Shown: positions 46,341 to 56,655, counted from the first letter of the stretch. The stretch: DNA of 64,000 bases from Chitinivibrionales bacterium (GCA_028278335.1 JANQEN010000065.1:40309-104308); one strand, 5' to 3'. A program made the numbers and translations. The notes: generated by a model not told the origin, from the letters alone.

Positions 46341-47111
46341 TTATAAGACTTTTGCCTCTTCCTTAAGAAGAGAGACGAGATTCTGTGCTAACTCCTGCGG
46401 ACTTTCTCCGGATACCATTTTACCTTCCGGTTTCTCTGGAGGATAGGACAACTCAACAATGCTCATTGAATTAGTTTGAGAGTCAAGATTTAGGCTATCC
46501 AAAGCAATCTCCTTGACCTCTTTCTTTTTAGCTTTCATAATAGCCGGCAACTTTGGATAACGTGGCTCATTGAGTCCTTTGGTAGCAGCTACCACACAGG
46601 GCTTTTTCATTTCTATAACTTGACGTGCACCACCCTCAACCTCGCTCTCAACAACCACAGTTTCCTCACTATTCTCAAAGGCAATCACATTGGTGGTCAC
46701 CGGCATATCGAGCAATGCCGCAATCCGAAAGGGAGTCTGCATTCCTTCAGAATCAGCACTCTGCTTACCACAAAAGACAAGGTCCCCGTCCTCTTCATCT
46801 TGGATGATTTTTGCAATAGCCTTCGCTATCACTCGCTGGTCAGGTTTTTCATCGGTGGTGATTAAAACACCTCTATCAGCTCCCATAGCAATGGCTGTAC
46901 GAATGGTGCTCATGGTCGAGCCACTTCCTACACTGATCACAATGACCTCTCCATCACCCACCGATTCTTTAAGTCGAATCGCCTCTTCAACTGCATATTC
47001 ATCATAGGGATTCATAACCCACTTTACTGACTCATCAATCCCAACTCCTCCTTGGATGGCAATATTCTCTGCTGTGTCAGGCACCTGTTTTATACAGACA
47101 AAAATTCGCAT
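46341..47111 (-). CDS. etfB: Electron transfer flavoprotein, beta subunit
   Basis: 256 aa. Typical start MRIFVCIKQVPDTAE, the NPYDEYAVEEA segment and the AMGADRGVLI segment mark EtfB. It forms the heterodimer with EtfA and binds AMP or a second FAD. It is divergent from icmF across a 427-bp regulatory region, which suggests coordinated use in acyl-CoA metabolism (inference). Confidence 0.95.
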   Translation of the reverse strand: MRIFVCIKQVPDTAENIAIQGGVGIDESVKWVMNPYDEYAVEEAIRLKESVGDGEVIVISVGSGSTMSTIRTAIAMGADRGVLITTDEKPDQRVIAKAIAKIIQDEEDGDLVFCGKQSADSEGMQTPFRIAALLDMPVTTNVIAFENSEETVVVESEVEGGARQVIEMKKPCVVAATKGLNEPRYPKLPAIMKAKKKEVKEIALDSLNLDSQTNSMSIVELSYPPEKPEGKMVSGESPQELAQNLVSLLKEEAKVL

Positions 47112-47444
47112 ACCCGCTTCCTTTCTTTATTGTGCTCAGTATTTGGTATAGGAGATTCTTCTTTTTCAAGGTTGGTATATCCCAGCCATCTCCAGGTTTA
47201 TAAACTATAGCCGCAATCTATAGGCAAAAGAAAAATAATTGGCTCTCTTTTAAAAGTTCAAGCAAAAAGGAAATAAATTATTTTAATTTTCAGGTAAAAT
47301 GTAATTATTTTAATTATTATCTTAGTAAACGATAAAAATTATTTACTTCATCTACATTAAATGTAATATTTGAAGTACCTAAGGCTCTTTAGATATATTC
47401 ACCGTTTTTTATACAGTGACAATCAAAAATTGTTGTCAAAACAG

Positions 47445-47459
47445 TACAAATCATTTGTA
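47445..47459. promoter_or_regulatory. Palindrome in the etfB-icmF intergenic region
   Basis: TACAAAT-C-ATTTGTA, a perfect 7-bp palindrome, about 80 bp upstream of icmF. The remaining 427-bp gap (47112-47538) is AT-rich without a gene. The palindrome is a candidate regulator site for one or both divergent operons. Confidence 0.45.
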
Positions 47460-47538
47460 AGATAGTACTAATTTAATTAATTTAAAATTTATAATTGAGC
47501 GTGGTTTTTATTCATAACTCTCGGGAAAACAAACTACT

Positions 47539-50500
47539 ATGCAAGCTACTGAAAAATACCAGCCTAAAAATAGTGTCCGCATTGTAACCGCAGCTTCTCT
47601 CTTTGACGGTCATGATGCAGCGATAAATGTCATACGACGAATTTTACAGGCCACCGGTGCCGAAGTTATCCACTTGGGACACAATAAATCAGTCATGGAA
47701 ATTGTTAATTGTGCAATCCAAGAGGATGCCCAGGCAATTGGCATAACCAGTTATCAAGGTGGACACATTGAATTCTTTAAATATATGTATGACCTTTTAG
47801 AGGAACGCGGCTGTGGGCATATAAAAATTTTTGGCGGCGGTGGTGGGGTCATCCTGCCTGAAGAGATGAAAGAGCTGCATGAATATGGCATATGCCGCAT
47901 TTACTCACCCGATGATGGCCGGGAAATGGGATTACAGGGAATGATCAACGATCTCATGGAGAAGGCCGATTATCCAGTTGATCGTAGCAATGAGATCACT
48001 CTTGAAAAAATTAAAGGGAATGATATTACTAGTATTGCTAATCTCATTACTCTCTCAGAAACCAATCCGGAGAAAGCTGCCTCCCTTATCGCGACCATTG
48101 AAAAGGAGGTGTCATCCTTTTCTATTCCCACTATTGGGATTACCGGGACCGGTGGCTCTGGTAAATCCTCCTTAACCGATGAACTGGTTCGACGATTTTT
48201 AACTGACTTTGAGGACAAAGGTGTAGCTATCATATCCATTGATCCAACAAAACGGAAAACCGGCGGCGCCCTGCTTGGTGATCGCATTCGTATGAACGCC
48301 ATTGATAACCCCCGTGTGTATATGCGATCGGTTGCGATGAAAAAACCCAACCTTACCATGTCACAACCGGTGACCTGTGCGGTCAACATTACCAAATGTG
48401 CCGGCTATGATCTTGTCATTGTGGAGACACCGGGCATTGGACAATCCGACACTGAGGTGGTTGACCACTGTGATCTTTCTCTCTATGTCATGACCCCTGA
48501 ATACGGGGCTGCAACACAGTTAGAAAAAATTGACATGCTCGATTTTGCCGATATCGTGGCCATAAATAAATTTGACAAACGGGGAGCAGATGATGCGCTT
48601 CGTGATGTAAAAAAACAGTTTGCCCGAAACCATGGTTTGGTGCATCCAGACATGGATTCACTACCGGTGTATGGCACTACCGCTTCACAGTTTAACGACC
48701 CCGGTGTCAACAAGCTTTACAAGGCACTCATTGAGGCACTTAACAGAAAGGAAGATTTTAACCTTCCCTCTTCCTTAACAGGCCATGATGAAATGAGTGA
48801 AAAGCTGTGCATTATTCCACCGAATCGTACGCGCTACCTTTCTGAAATTTCTGACACCGTTCGCACTTACAACTCCTGGGCAAATGATCAAGCTGCGGTT
48901 GCTCAGAAACTTCATAGTCTGAAGCAATCATTGGCGCTTCTCATAGAAAAGGGTGAAGAACAAAGTCAGGCTCATTCGGATTTAAAAGAACATGTCCGTA
49001 CATGTGAAGAGCAGCTTGAAAAGGAGAATCACACAATCCTTGACACATGGGATGACAAGGTCAAGCGCTACCGTGATGATATATTCTCCTTTACTGTTCG
49101 TGACAAACAGATCGATATTAAAACGCACAAAGAATCCTTGTCCCACCTGCAAATTCCCAAGGTTGCACTCCCCTCTTACTCCGGTTGGGGAGAGATCCTC
49201 AAGTGGAACTTACGGGAAAATGTCCCCGGGGAATTTCCCTACGCAGCCGGCGTATTTCCTTTCAAACGGGAGGGTGAAGACCCAACCCGTATGTTTGCCG
49301 GTGAAGGTGGTCCAGAGCGGACCAACAAACGATTCCACTATGTCTCCTTGGGTATGCCTGCAAAGCGGCTCTCCACAGCCTTTGACTCGGTCACCCTCTA
49401 TGGAGAGGACCCTGATACTCGACCGGACATCTATGGAAAAATCGGTAACTCCGGTGTGTCAATTTCCTGCTTGGACGATGCGAAAAGGCTTTACTCGGGA
49501 TTTCACCTTACCGATCCTAAAACCTCGGTGTCTATGACCATTAATGGTCCCGGCCCAATTATGACTGCCTTTTTTATGAATACTGCCATAGATCAAGAGT
49601 GTGAACTCTATATCAAAGAGCAGGGTTTAGAAAAAGAGGTTGAGAAAAAAATTGCTGCCCTTTATAAAGAGCGCGGCACAACTCGTCCTATCTATCGTGG
49701 TGAATTACCGGAAGGAAATGATGGGTTGGGCCTTATGCTCCTTGGTACCAGCGGTGACCAGGTCCTTCCCAAAGAGGTGTACGAAAAGATCAAGGCCGAC
49801 ACCATATGCCGTGTCCGCGGTACTGTTCAAGCGGACATCCTCAAAGAGGATCAAGCCCAAAATACCTGTATCTACTCCACAGACTTTGCCCTAAAGTTGA
49901 TGGGTGATGTACAGGAGTATTTTACCAAGAACAATGTACGCAATTTCTACTCTGTCTCTATATCAGGGTATCATATTGCCGAGGCTGGAGCCAATCCCAT
50001 AACACAACTTGCCTTTACCCTAGCCAATGGATTTACCTATGTGGAGTATTACCTCTCCCGTGGTATGGACATCAACAGCTTTGCACCAAACCTCTCCTTC
50101 TTCTTCTCCAATGGCATGGATCCGGAATACTCAGTCATGGGACGTGTAGCCCGACTGATTTGGGCCAAGGCAATGAAGTTGAAATACAAGGCAAATGCTC
50201 GGTCTCAGATGCTTAAGTATCACATCCAAACCTCCGGTCGCTCACTCCATGCACAGGAGATTGACTTTAACGACATCCGTACCACCGTACAAGGACTCTA
50301 TGCCATCTACGACAACTGCAACTCTCTTCACACCAATGCCTATGACGAGGCAATAACTACTCCCACAGAGGAATCCGTGCGTCGAGCAATGGCCATTCAA
50401 CTCATTATCAATCATGAAATGGGGCTAGTTAAAAACCAAAATCCTTTGCAGGGCTCCTTCATCATTGAAGAGCTAACCAATTTAGTAGAAGAGGCAGTTC

Positions 50501-50916
50501 TTCAGGAGTTCGATAGAATTACTGAACGGGGTGGCGTGCTTGGAGCTATGGAAACCATGTACCAACGAAGCAAGATTCAGGAGGAGTCACTCTATTATGA
50601 AACATTAAAACACTCCGGCGAACTCCCCATCATGGGTGTCAATACCTTTCTCTCTTCAAAGGGCTCACCCACTATTATTCCGGGAGAGGTGATCCGTGCA
50701 GAGGAATACGAGAAGAAAGATCAAATAGAGAATGTGGTACAGCTTCACAAGACTTATAAACAGGAGGCAGCACAAAAGCTCAAGGAGCTGCAAAAAGCTG
50801 CTATCAGCAATACCAATGTCTTTGAAAATCTTATGGAGGTGGCCAAGTACTGCTCAATCGGCCAAATTACCAACGCGCTCTTTAATGTGGGTGGACAGTA
50901 TCGTAGAAGTATGTAG
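47539..50916 (+). CDS. icmF: Fused isobutyryl-CoA mutase IcmF (B12-dependent)
   Basis: 1125 aa in IcmF order: a cobalamin-binding domain (about 12-145, His25 in [10 protein letters not shown], and GGGGGVI), a MeaB-like G-protein chaperone domain (Walker [10 protein letters not shown] 203-211, NKFD near 345) and a mutase TIM-barrel domain from about 560 ([20 protein letters not shown]). IcmF interconverts isobutyryl-CoA and butyryl-CoA and contains its own repair GTPase; relatives act on other branched acyl-CoAs. This is different from the two-subunit methylmalonyl-CoA mutase. It diverges from etfBA and precedes the 2-oxoacid oxidoreductase genes. Confidence 0.92.
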   Translation: MQATEKYQPKNSVRIVTAASLFDGHDAAINVIRRILQATGAEVIHLGHNKSVMEIVNCAIQEDAQAIGITSYQGGHIEFFKYMYDLLEERGCGHIKIFGGGGGVILPEEMKELHEYGICRIYSPDDGREMGLQGMINDLMEKADYPVDRSNEITLEKIKGNDITSIANLITLSETNPEKAASLIATIEKEVSSFSIPTIGITGTGGSGKSSLTDELVRRFLTDFEDKGVAIISIDPTKRKTGGALLGDRIRMNAIDNPRVYMRSVAMKKPNLTMSQPVTCAVNITKCAGYDLVIVETPGIGQSDTEVVDHCDLSLYVMTPEYGAATQLEKIDMLDFADIVAINKFDKRGADDALRDVKKQFARNHGLVHPDMDSLPVYGTTASQFNDPGVNKLYKALIEALNRKEDFNLPSSLTGHDEMSEKLCIIPPNRTRYLSEISDTVRTYNSWANDQAAVAQKLHSLKQSLALLIEKGEEQSQAHSDLKEHVRTCEEQLEKENHTILDTWDDKVKRYRDDIFSFTVRDKQIDIKTHKESLSHLQIPKVALPSYSGWGEILKWNLRENVPGEFPYAAGVFPFKREGEDPTRMFAGEGGPERTNKRFHYVSLGMPAKRLSTAFDSVTLYGEDPDTRPDIYGKIGNSGVSISCLDDAKRLYSGFHLTDPKTSVSMTINGPGPIMTAFFMNTAIDQECELYIKEQGLEKEVEKKIAALYKERGTTRPIYRGELPEGNDGLGLMLLGTSGDQVLPKEVYEKIKADTICRVRGTVQADILKEDQAQNTCIYSTDFALKLMGDVQEYFTKNNVRNFYSVSISGYHIAEAGANPITQLAFTLANGFTYVEYYLSRGMDINSFAPNLSFFFSNGMDPEYSVMGRVARLIWAKAMKLKYKANARSQMLKYHIQTSGRSLHAQEIDFNDIRTTVQGLYAIYDNCNSLHTNAYDEAITTPTEESVRRAMAIQLIINHEMGLVKNQNPLQGSFIIEELTNLVEEAVLQEFDRITERGGVLGAMETMYQRSKIQEESLYYETLKHSGELPIMGVNTFLSSKGSPTIIPGEVIRAEEYEKKDQIENVVQLHKTYKQEAAQKLKELQKAAISNTNVFENLMEVAKYCSIGQITNALFNVGGQYRRSM

Positions 50917-51037
50917 AAGTAATATTATATGAAATAGATTTTTTTGGGGCTTTTGAATTTGTAGCCGAGATAATACACTAAAAGATACAGAATGTACTTA
51001 TTCCCGGTTGCACAGTGCCAGGTAGTAAGAGCATAGG

Positions 51038-51057
51038 GGGTGTGCACAGAGACACCC
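51038..51057 (+). other. Hairpin between icmF and the oxidoreductase operon
   Basis: GGGTGT and ACACCC form a 6-bp stem around 8 nt. No U run follows, so it is at best a weak terminator or a leader structure. The rest of the gap (50917-51098) has no gene. Confidence 0.35.
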
Positions 51058-51098
51058 TTATGAAAGTATTTAGTATTTCAAACAGCAAGGGGTAATTC

Positions 51099-51635
51099 AT
51101 GGAGCTAAAAGCTAATCGTATTCCTCCCGAATTCGCTCAAACAATTCCCACTGGAATGCGTCTTGTCAAAAGAGGAGAAAATGAATTTCTTTTGGTCACC
51201 TCTCTCTTTTGCCCAAAGGGGCATAGTCTACTTGTGGACAGTGTCCGGATACATGAAGAGGCATCAATCAAAGTAAAGGTATCCATTGCATCACAAAACG
51301 GATTGGTTTTTATCGATTCTTTCTGGGGAAGTCATGCAAAACTCTTCAGTATTATTCCCAAACTTACCACTGAAGAGGTCTATGTGGAGGCCTTTTGTCC
51401 TCAATGTGATATTCCTATGATCCAGGATTACTCTTGTTCGGAAAAGGAGTGCAACTCAACAAAGGCGCTGGTATTATATTTACCTGGCGGTAAAAACTTA
51501 ATACATGTATGTGCAAAGCTGGGTTGCCCAGGCCATGAACTCAAAATAAGTGATATGCCTTTAGAGCTTATTGAGTCGGTCAGTCAGATAAATTTCTTTG
51601 GTGAAGGCGCAGATACAATTTTTGGAGGTATTTAA
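51099..51635 (+). CDS. Cys-rich protein of unknown function preceding the oxidoreductase genes
   Basis: 178 aa, cytoplasmic. Cys pairs at CPQC (near 105), CSEKEC (near 117-122) and further single Cys residues near 145-151 suggest zinc binding. I do not recognise the family. Its stop codon directly abuts the ferredoxin gene's ATG, so it is the first gene of the 2-oxoacid:ferredoxin oxidoreductase operon and may be an assembly or regulatory partner (inference). AGGGG before the ATG. Confidence 0.7.
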   Translation: MELKANRIPPEFAQTIPTGMRLVKRGENEFLLVTSLFCPKGHSLLVDSVRIHEEASIKVKVSIASQNGLVFIDSFWGSHAKLFSIIPKLTTEEVYVEAFCPQCDIPMIQDYSCSEKECNSTKALVLYLPGGKNLIHVCAKLGCPGHELKISDMPLELIESVSQINFFGEGADTIFGGI

Positions 51636-51866
51636 ATGAATAGGGTTGCAATAAATTTTGATGAGTGTAAAGGTTGTCGATTATGCGTCGAGGCATGCCC
51701 AAAAAACTGTCTTCATATTGGCAATAGGATAAATAAAATAGGCTATCAGCATGCAGAATTTGATTCGGAACAGTGCACAGCCTGTGGCATCTGTTTCTAC
51801 ATGTGCCCTGAACTTGGCGCCATTACGGTAATCAAAGAAGATAAAAAGGCGGTACACCATGAGTAA
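51636..51866 (+). CDS. 2[4Fe-4S] ferredoxin subunit of 2-oxoacid oxidoreductase
   Basis: 76 aa with two classic clusters: CKGCRLCVEACPKNC (residues 10-24) and CTACGICFYMCPE (near 47-59). It is the delta-type subunit that carries electrons from the TPP enzyme to ferredoxin. It overlaps the next gene by 8 bp (ATGAGTAA). Confidence 0.92.
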   Translation: MNRVAINFDECKGCRLCVEACPKNCLHIGNRINKIGYQHAEFDSEQCTACGICFYMCPELGAITVIKEDKKAVHHE

Positions 51867-52911
51867 ACAATTATTAAAGGGAAATGAAGCAGTGGCCTAT
51901 GGTGCCATTATGGGAGGCGCCACCCACTTTTTTGGCTACCCCATTACACCGGCCAGTGAGATAGCTCATAAGGCCGCAGAAATTTTTCCTGCAACTGGTA
52001 GATTTTTCATGCAAGCAGAATCAGAGGTCAGTGTTATTAATATGCTCTATGGAGCTGCTGCTGCGGGAGCCCGTTCAATGACCGCTTCATCAGGCCCGGG
52101 AATGTCCTTGATGATGGAGGGTTTTTCCTATATAGCCTGTGCCGAACTTCCCTGTGTGGTTGTTGATGTACAACGAGCCGGTCCAGGTTTAGGTAATATC
52201 TGGCCTGAACAGGGGGACTACACAACCGTTGTCACTGGCGGCGGCCATGGTAACTATAAGTGTGTGGTTTTGGCTCCCAACTCCTGCCAGGAGATGTGTG
52301 ACTTTACCTATCGTGCCTTTGAAATAGCCGACAAATATCGCACACTTGTTTTTATCCTCTCCGATGCCTATATCGGTCAAATGATGGAGCCAGTCCAGCT
52401 TCCTACGGAAATGAAACATGGCGAGAGGAAGGATTGGGCTCTCTATGCAGACAAGGAGAGTAGGAACAATTTAGTCACCTCCATATTCATGAATCAGAAA
52501 ATCATGAATGATGTAAACCTAAACCTTCAGAAAAAATATCGAAAAATCGAGGAGGAGCTGGTTGAATATGAAGAGGTGGATGTTGAAGATGCTGAATATA
52601 TCTTCATCGCCTTTGGCATTACTGCGCGAGTCTGTCTTACCGCACTAAAAAAAATACGAGATACCGGTATTAAGATCGGCCTTTTTCGCCCTCAAACACT
52701 GTATCCTTTTCCCAAAAAACGGCTGAATGAACTCGCTAAAAAATGTAAAGGATTTATAGTAGCTGAGCTCAATGCTGGCCAAATGGCTGACGAAGTAGAG
52801 CTGACTATCAACTGCAAAATCCCTGTTTTGCGATATAATTGGTTTGGCGGAACCGTCCCCTCTATTGAAGAGGTGATTGAGCGTACTGTAGCAGATTTGG
52901 GAGGGAAGTAA
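51859..52911 (+). CDS. korA: 2-oxoacid:ferredoxin oxidoreductase, alpha subunit
   Basis: 350 aa. It starts with GNEAVAYGAIMGGATHFFGYPITPASEI, the pyrimidine-binding domain of the OFOR alpha subunit, followed by the transketolase C-terminal-like domain. Homologues act on 2-oxoglutarate (KOR) or branched 2-oxoacids (VOR); sequence alone does not decide. With IcmF nearby, a branched-chain substrate is attractive (inference). 2-bp gap to the beta-gamma gene. Confidence 0.88.
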   Translation: MSKQLLKGNEAVAYGAIMGGATHFFGYPITPASEIAHKAAEIFPATGRFFMQAESEVSVINMLYGAAAAGARSMTASSGPGMSLMMEGFSYIACAELPCVVVDVQRAGPGLGNIWPEQGDYTTVVTGGGHGNYKCVVLAPNSCQEMCDFTYRAFEIADKYRTLVFILSDAYIGQMMEPVQLPTEMKHGERKDWALYADKESRNNLVTSIFMNQKIMNDVNLNLQKKYRKIEEELVEYEEVDVEDAEYIFIAFGITARVCLTALKKIRDTGIKIGLFRPQTLYPFPKKRLNELAKKCKGFIVAELNAGQMADEVELTINCKIPVLRYNWFGGTVPSIEEVIERTVADLGGK

Positions 52912-52913
52912 TC

Positions 52914-54332
52914 ATGATTAAACATACAAAATCAAAATCCTTTTATGACACCTTCGAGCGGAAGGGACCAGGCCAAAAAGTGACTCATTACTGCCCTGGT
53001 TGTGGCCATGGCACAATTCATAAACTTATTGCGCAAGCTTTGGATGAGTTGGATGTACAGGACCGCACCATCGTCTGCTCACCGGTAGGCTGTAGTGTAT
53101 TTGCCTATTACTACTTTGACACTGGCAATATTCAGTGCTCCCATGGACGAGCTCCTGCTGTGGCAACTGCTATGCGCCGTGTTCATGACGATGCAATTAT
53201 CATCTGCTATCAAGGTGATGGTGACCTTGCTGGTATTGGTACCACCGAGATAATTCATGCTGCCAATCGCGGTGAAAACCTCACAGTCTTTTTTGTAAAC
53301 AATGCCATCTATGGCATGACCGGCGGCCAGATGGCCCCGACAACCCTCTTTGGTCAAAAGACTATGACCACCCCCACGGGCCGTACCATGGCCCAGGATG
53401 GCGCTCCTATAGGTGTGGCAGAAATTATAAATGCCATCAAGAGCCCGGTTTATGTGGAACGAACCTCCTTAGGTACTCCTGGAAAGATCCAGAAGACTCG
53501 CAAGGCAATCAAGCAGGCCTTACAAAACCAGGTTGAAAAGAAGGGATTCTCTCTTGTTGAGATATTAGCTCCCTGCCCAATCAACTGGAAAATGGAACCT
53601 TTGCAGGCACGCAAGTGGCTTCAGGAACATCTAGAACCGGTATTTCCAGTTAAGCAGTTCCGGGACAATTCCGACGAATTGATCCAAGCACAATTCTCAA
53701 CCAAGCTTCCCTGGAAAAGTGACGAGGAGGTATTGGACTATTTTGGTGTCAACAAAGAGCAAAAACAGGTCAAACAGGAAAAGGAGATAGAGGAACAGCT
53801 GGTAAAATTCTCCGGTTTTGGTGGCCAGGGTGTTATGCTTGGGGGTGTTCTCATGGCAAATTGCGCCACAGAGGAGGGCTTGAATGCCACCTGGTTACCC
53901 TCATACGGCCCGGAAATGCGCGGTGGAACTGCCAATGCCAGTATTATCATTTCACAGGATAGCATTGGTTCTCCTGTGGTTGATTTTCCCAATGTCCTCA
54001 TTGCTATGAATGGCCCTTCTCTTGATGCTTTTGAGGAGAAGGTTCATGCTGGTGGGACCATTTTAGTAAACTCCTCCATTGTTTCTCAAAAGATCTCCCG
54101 CTCCGATGTTACAGCAGTTTATATACCCGTTTCTGATCTGGCCTCTGAGGTTGGAATGATTGCTGGAGCCAATATCATTATGCTAGCTACCTACTTGTTA
54201 GTATCAAAAATTATGGATATTAACACCCTCAGAAAGGTGCTTCCCGAGAGTATTAAAAAGAAACAGTTTGTCGATATTAACATGAAAATGATCGATAAAG
54301 CTGAGGAGTATTTTAAGGAACACCTAAGCTAG
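52914..54332 (+). CDS. korB: 2-oxoacid:ferredoxin oxidoreductase, fused beta and gamma subunits
   Basis: 472 aa, longer than a beta subunit (about 250-280). The N-terminal part has YCPGCGHGTIHKL and the TPP/Mg motif GDGDLAGIG..FVNN. From about residue 298 (KFSGFGGQGVMLGG) it continues as a complete gamma subunit (GPEMRGGTANASIIIS). The operon order ferredoxin, alpha, beta-gamma gives the full enzyme in three genes. It converts a 2-oxoacid plus CoA to acyl-CoA, CO2 and reduced ferredoxin, or the reverse. Confidence 0.9.
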   Translation: MIKHTKSKSFYDTFERKGPGQKVTHYCPGCGHGTIHKLIAQALDELDVQDRTIVCSPVGCSVFAYYYFDTGNIQCSHGRAPAVATAMRRVHDDAIIICYQGDGDLAGIGTTEIIHAANRGENLTVFFVNNAIYGMTGGQMAPTTLFGQKTMTTPTGRTMAQDGAPIGVAEIINAIKSPVYVERTSLGTPGKIQKTRKAIKQALQNQVEKKGFSLVEILAPCPINWKMEPLQARKWLQEHLEPVFPVKQFRDNSDELIQAQFSTKLPWKSDEEVLDYFGVNKEQKQVKQEKEIEEQLVKFSGFGGQGVMLGGVLMANCATEEGLNATWLPSYGPEMRGGTANASIIISQDSIGSPVVDFPNVLIAMNGPSLDAFEEKVHAGGTILVNSSIVSQKISRSDVTAVYIPVSDLASEVGMIAGANIIMLATYLLVSKIMDINTLRKVLPESIKKKQFVDINMKMIDKAEEYFKEHLS

Positions 54333-54360
54333 CAAATCCATTGAAATTAGGGATATTCAA

Positions 54361-54387
54361 AGCCAGAGATTTTCTCTGGCTTTTTTT
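54361..54387 (+). terminator. Strong intrinsic terminator of the oxidoreductase operon
   Basis: AGCCAGAGA-TTT-TCTCTGGCT, a 9-bp perfect stem, followed by seven T, 29 bp past the stop. Confidence 0.9.
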
Positions 54388-54454
54388 CTATATATCATAA
54401 TCGTCTTTTAAAATTTTGGGCACTTCCTTGCTTTGTCCACAATGACTTCTTAAA

Positions 54455-54618
54455 CCCGGATTATGCAGGAGGAGTAGATGCAGAAGTGCAAGATTATGAT
54501 TTAGTAAGGCTTGAAGGTTTTGAAGAGCATATCTACAAGGTGATATGGCCGAAAAGCCTGAAAGTCTTAATGGGCATAGGATTGTGCTTCTGCGCTACTT
54601 CCTATTGCATAATCTGGG
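54455..54618 (+). mobile_element. MITE, 164 bp, copy 3
   Basis: Same sequence family and orientation as copy 1; ends CCCGGATTATGCA and TGCATAATCTGGG. Direct repeats TTAAA at 54450-54454 and 54619-54623. It lies directly after the oxidoreductase terminator and forms the left border of the methyltransferase segment. Confidence 0.85.
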
Positions 54619-54821
54619 TTAAATGGACCATTTTATTAAGATTCTAAATATTTAAACGTTCATTCAATCGAATTAGTCCACATCCCGTATATCAGTCTGT
54701 TTTCTGGGAGAAAACAGATATTGACAAAACAGGCCTCTTTGCAGTTTTAGAAAAGTTAAATGCAGGGTATGTTTATATATAGGCGCCCAAGTTACTTAAC
54801 AACAGCATGAAATGAGGACCT

Positions 54822-55631
54822 ATGAATAAGAAAAACAGGATCTGTCCGCTCTGTGAATCTGATACTTATAAAGTAGTTAAAAGGATTAACAAATTTAAAA
54901 TTGTTCAATGCAGAGGTTGTTGCTTTGTCTATGTTGTAAATCCTTTCTCTATTACTTATAACTATAATGAATGTAATGAGTTGCAGGATGAATCAGTAAA
55001 AAAAAATGCTCACCCTCGTTATAGACACCTGCAAATGGTTAAATTAATAACGCAAAAATGTAATGGTAGAAAAGAGTATTCTGTATTAGAAATAGGTTCT
55101 GGTAAAGGAGAATTGGGGCATCTCTTATCAAAAGAACCAAATATAATGTATCAAGGATTTGAACCCAGTCACATTCGCTATACCCTGTGCAAAAAGAAAA
55201 ATCTTTCAGTTACCTACGGCCAATTCGAACCATCAAAATACACTAATAAGGCAGATGCTATTATTATGGATAATGTGTTAGAACATGTCATGGAACCTAC
55301 TCAACTCATTAAGGAAACCATCGACAGCCTTAATAAAGGCGGAATCCTAATTATTGCGGTCCCAAATGTGCATGATGTTAGACGGTTTTTTCCCAAATGG
55401 CGGAAAAGGCACTATTATCAACCCCATTGCCATATAAATTACTTCAAAACTCAAGATCTTAAAAAAATGTTTAGGAGACATAATCTCTCTTTCCATCCCT
55501 TTGCATTAAGTAGTTTCTCTCTTAAGGCTGGAACACCCTTTCTAAAAATCATGCTTTATTTATGTAAGATCATGCTTGATAGTCTGAATATTAGTTGCTC
55601 AGGAATATACTGTTATGGCATAAAAAAGTAA
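54822..55631 (+). CDS. Class I SAM-dependent methyltransferase with N-terminal zinc motif
   Basis: 269 aa. N-terminal CPLC (8-11) and CRGC (28-31) make a treble-clef-like zinc site. The SAM motif is VLEIGSGKGELGHLL (near 86-100), followed by AIIMDNVLEHV (motif IV). This matches the two-part methyltransferases often found in polysaccharide or natural-product gene sets. The gene is clearly more AT-rich than its neighbours and lies alone between two inverted MITEs, which suggests acquisition by transfer. The substrate is unknown. Confidence 0.85.
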   Translation: MNKKNRICPLCESDTYKVVKRINKFKIVQCRGCCFVYVVNPFSITYNYNECNELQDESVKKNAHPRYRHLQMVKLITQKCNGRKEYSVLEIGSGKGELGHLLSKEPNIMYQGFEPSHIRYTLCKKKNLSVTYGQFEPSKYTNKADAIIMDNVLEHVMEPTQLIKETIDSLNKGGILIIAVPNVHDVRRFFPKWRKRHYYQPHCHINYFKTQDLKKMFRRHNLSFHPFALSSFSLKAGTPFLKIMLYLCKIMLDSLNISCSGIYCYGIKK

Positions 55632-55720
55632 TCGCCCATTGGGAATTGATTCAAAGGCTATCCATTGACAAAACAGATCCCTCATCATAAAATTGAAATA
55701 GATTAATGATTAGGGTTAAA

Positions 55721-55884
55721 CCCAGATTATGCAATAGGAAGTAGCGCAAAAGCACAATCCTATGCCTATTAAGACTTTCAGGCTTTTTGGCCATATCACT
55801 TTATAGATATGCCCTTCAAAGCCTTCAAATCTTACTAAATCATAATCTTGCACTTCTGCATCTACTCCTACTGCATAATCTGGG
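55721..55884 (-). mobile_element. MITE, 164 bp, copy 4 (inverted)
   Basis: Inverted relative to copy 3; direct repeats TTAAA at 55716-55720 and 55885-55889. It forms the right border of the methyltransferase segment. The rest of the 55632-56072 gap has no gene. Confidence 0.85.
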
Positions 55885-56072
55885 TTAAATAATTAATGGG
55901 AAATCGATGATATCCAATATTTTATACGGAACTATTTTTCCTACCCTATCGTATATAAAGAATTTATATTTAATTAGTGAGATTGTACTCTAAGCAATGG
56001 GCAAATACTTTTTTCATATAAATCTAATCCGTTACAGAAACATTTTATATATAAAGGAGAAGGAGTAAAGCA

Positions 56073-56315
56073 GTGTCAATAGATTTTATAAATGAATTAG
56101 AAATAAAAGTAGATACCATAGTAAATTCCTTACAAAAAACAAGGGATGACAATAAAGAAAAGGAGAGCAGAATCCAAGAACTAGAGCAAAAAAATGAACA
56201 ATTAACCGGGGAATTAGAAGGAATACGTAATAATTCCTCCACTGTTCAAACTCAATTGGATACGGCCTCTGAGAAAATAAAGAATTTGATTTCAAAGCTC
56301 GAACAAGTAGAATAG
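56073..56315 (+). CDS. ZapB-like coiled-coil protein
   Basis: 80 aa from a GTG start with GGAGAAGGAG upstream. Almost entirely heptad-repeat coiled coil (DFINELEIKVDTIVNSL to the end). It precedes zapA by 37 bp in the same operon. By position and form it resembles ZapB-like division partners, which link ZapA/FtsZ; sequence identity is too low to be sure. Confidence 0.65.
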   Translation: MSIDFINELEIKVDTIVNSLQKTRDDNKEKESRIQELEQKNEQLTGELEGIRNNSSTVQTQLDTASEKIKNLISKLEQVE

Positions 56316-56352
56316 TCGATAATTTTCATTTTTATCATATATAGGGGACAAC

Positions 56353-56655
56353 ATGAGTTCGTCTTCTGAGAGTGTAAAAGTTAACATATGCGGTGATGAA
56401 TATTGTATCAAAAGTGATATAGATACATCCCTTACTAAAGAGATCGCTGAGTATGTAAATCAAAAGATGATGGAAGTTAAAAAAATCAGCACTATTCGAG
56501 AGAACTCAAAGGTGGCGGTTTTATCCGCACTTAATATTGCCGGAGAACTATTTGAATATAGGAAAAAATTCGATATAAATAAAAAGGAAATCAATAGCAT
56601 TCAAGAAAGATCTGATAGCCTTTGCAAGAAAATTGATCAACATTTATCCGAATAA
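56353..56655 (+). CDS. zapA: Cell division protein ZapA
   Basis: 100 aa. Beta-strand VKVNICGDEYCIKSDID, the conserved LTKEIAEYVNQKMMEV segment, and NSKVAVLSALNIAGELFEYRK match ZapA. It bundles FtsZ filaments at the division ring. A possible RNA gene and rny follow. Confidence 0.88.
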   Translation: MSSSSESVKVNICGDEYCIKSDIDTSLTKEIAEYVNQKMMEVKKISTIRENSKVAVLSALNIAGELFEYRKKFDINKKEINSIQERSDSLCKKIDQHLSE

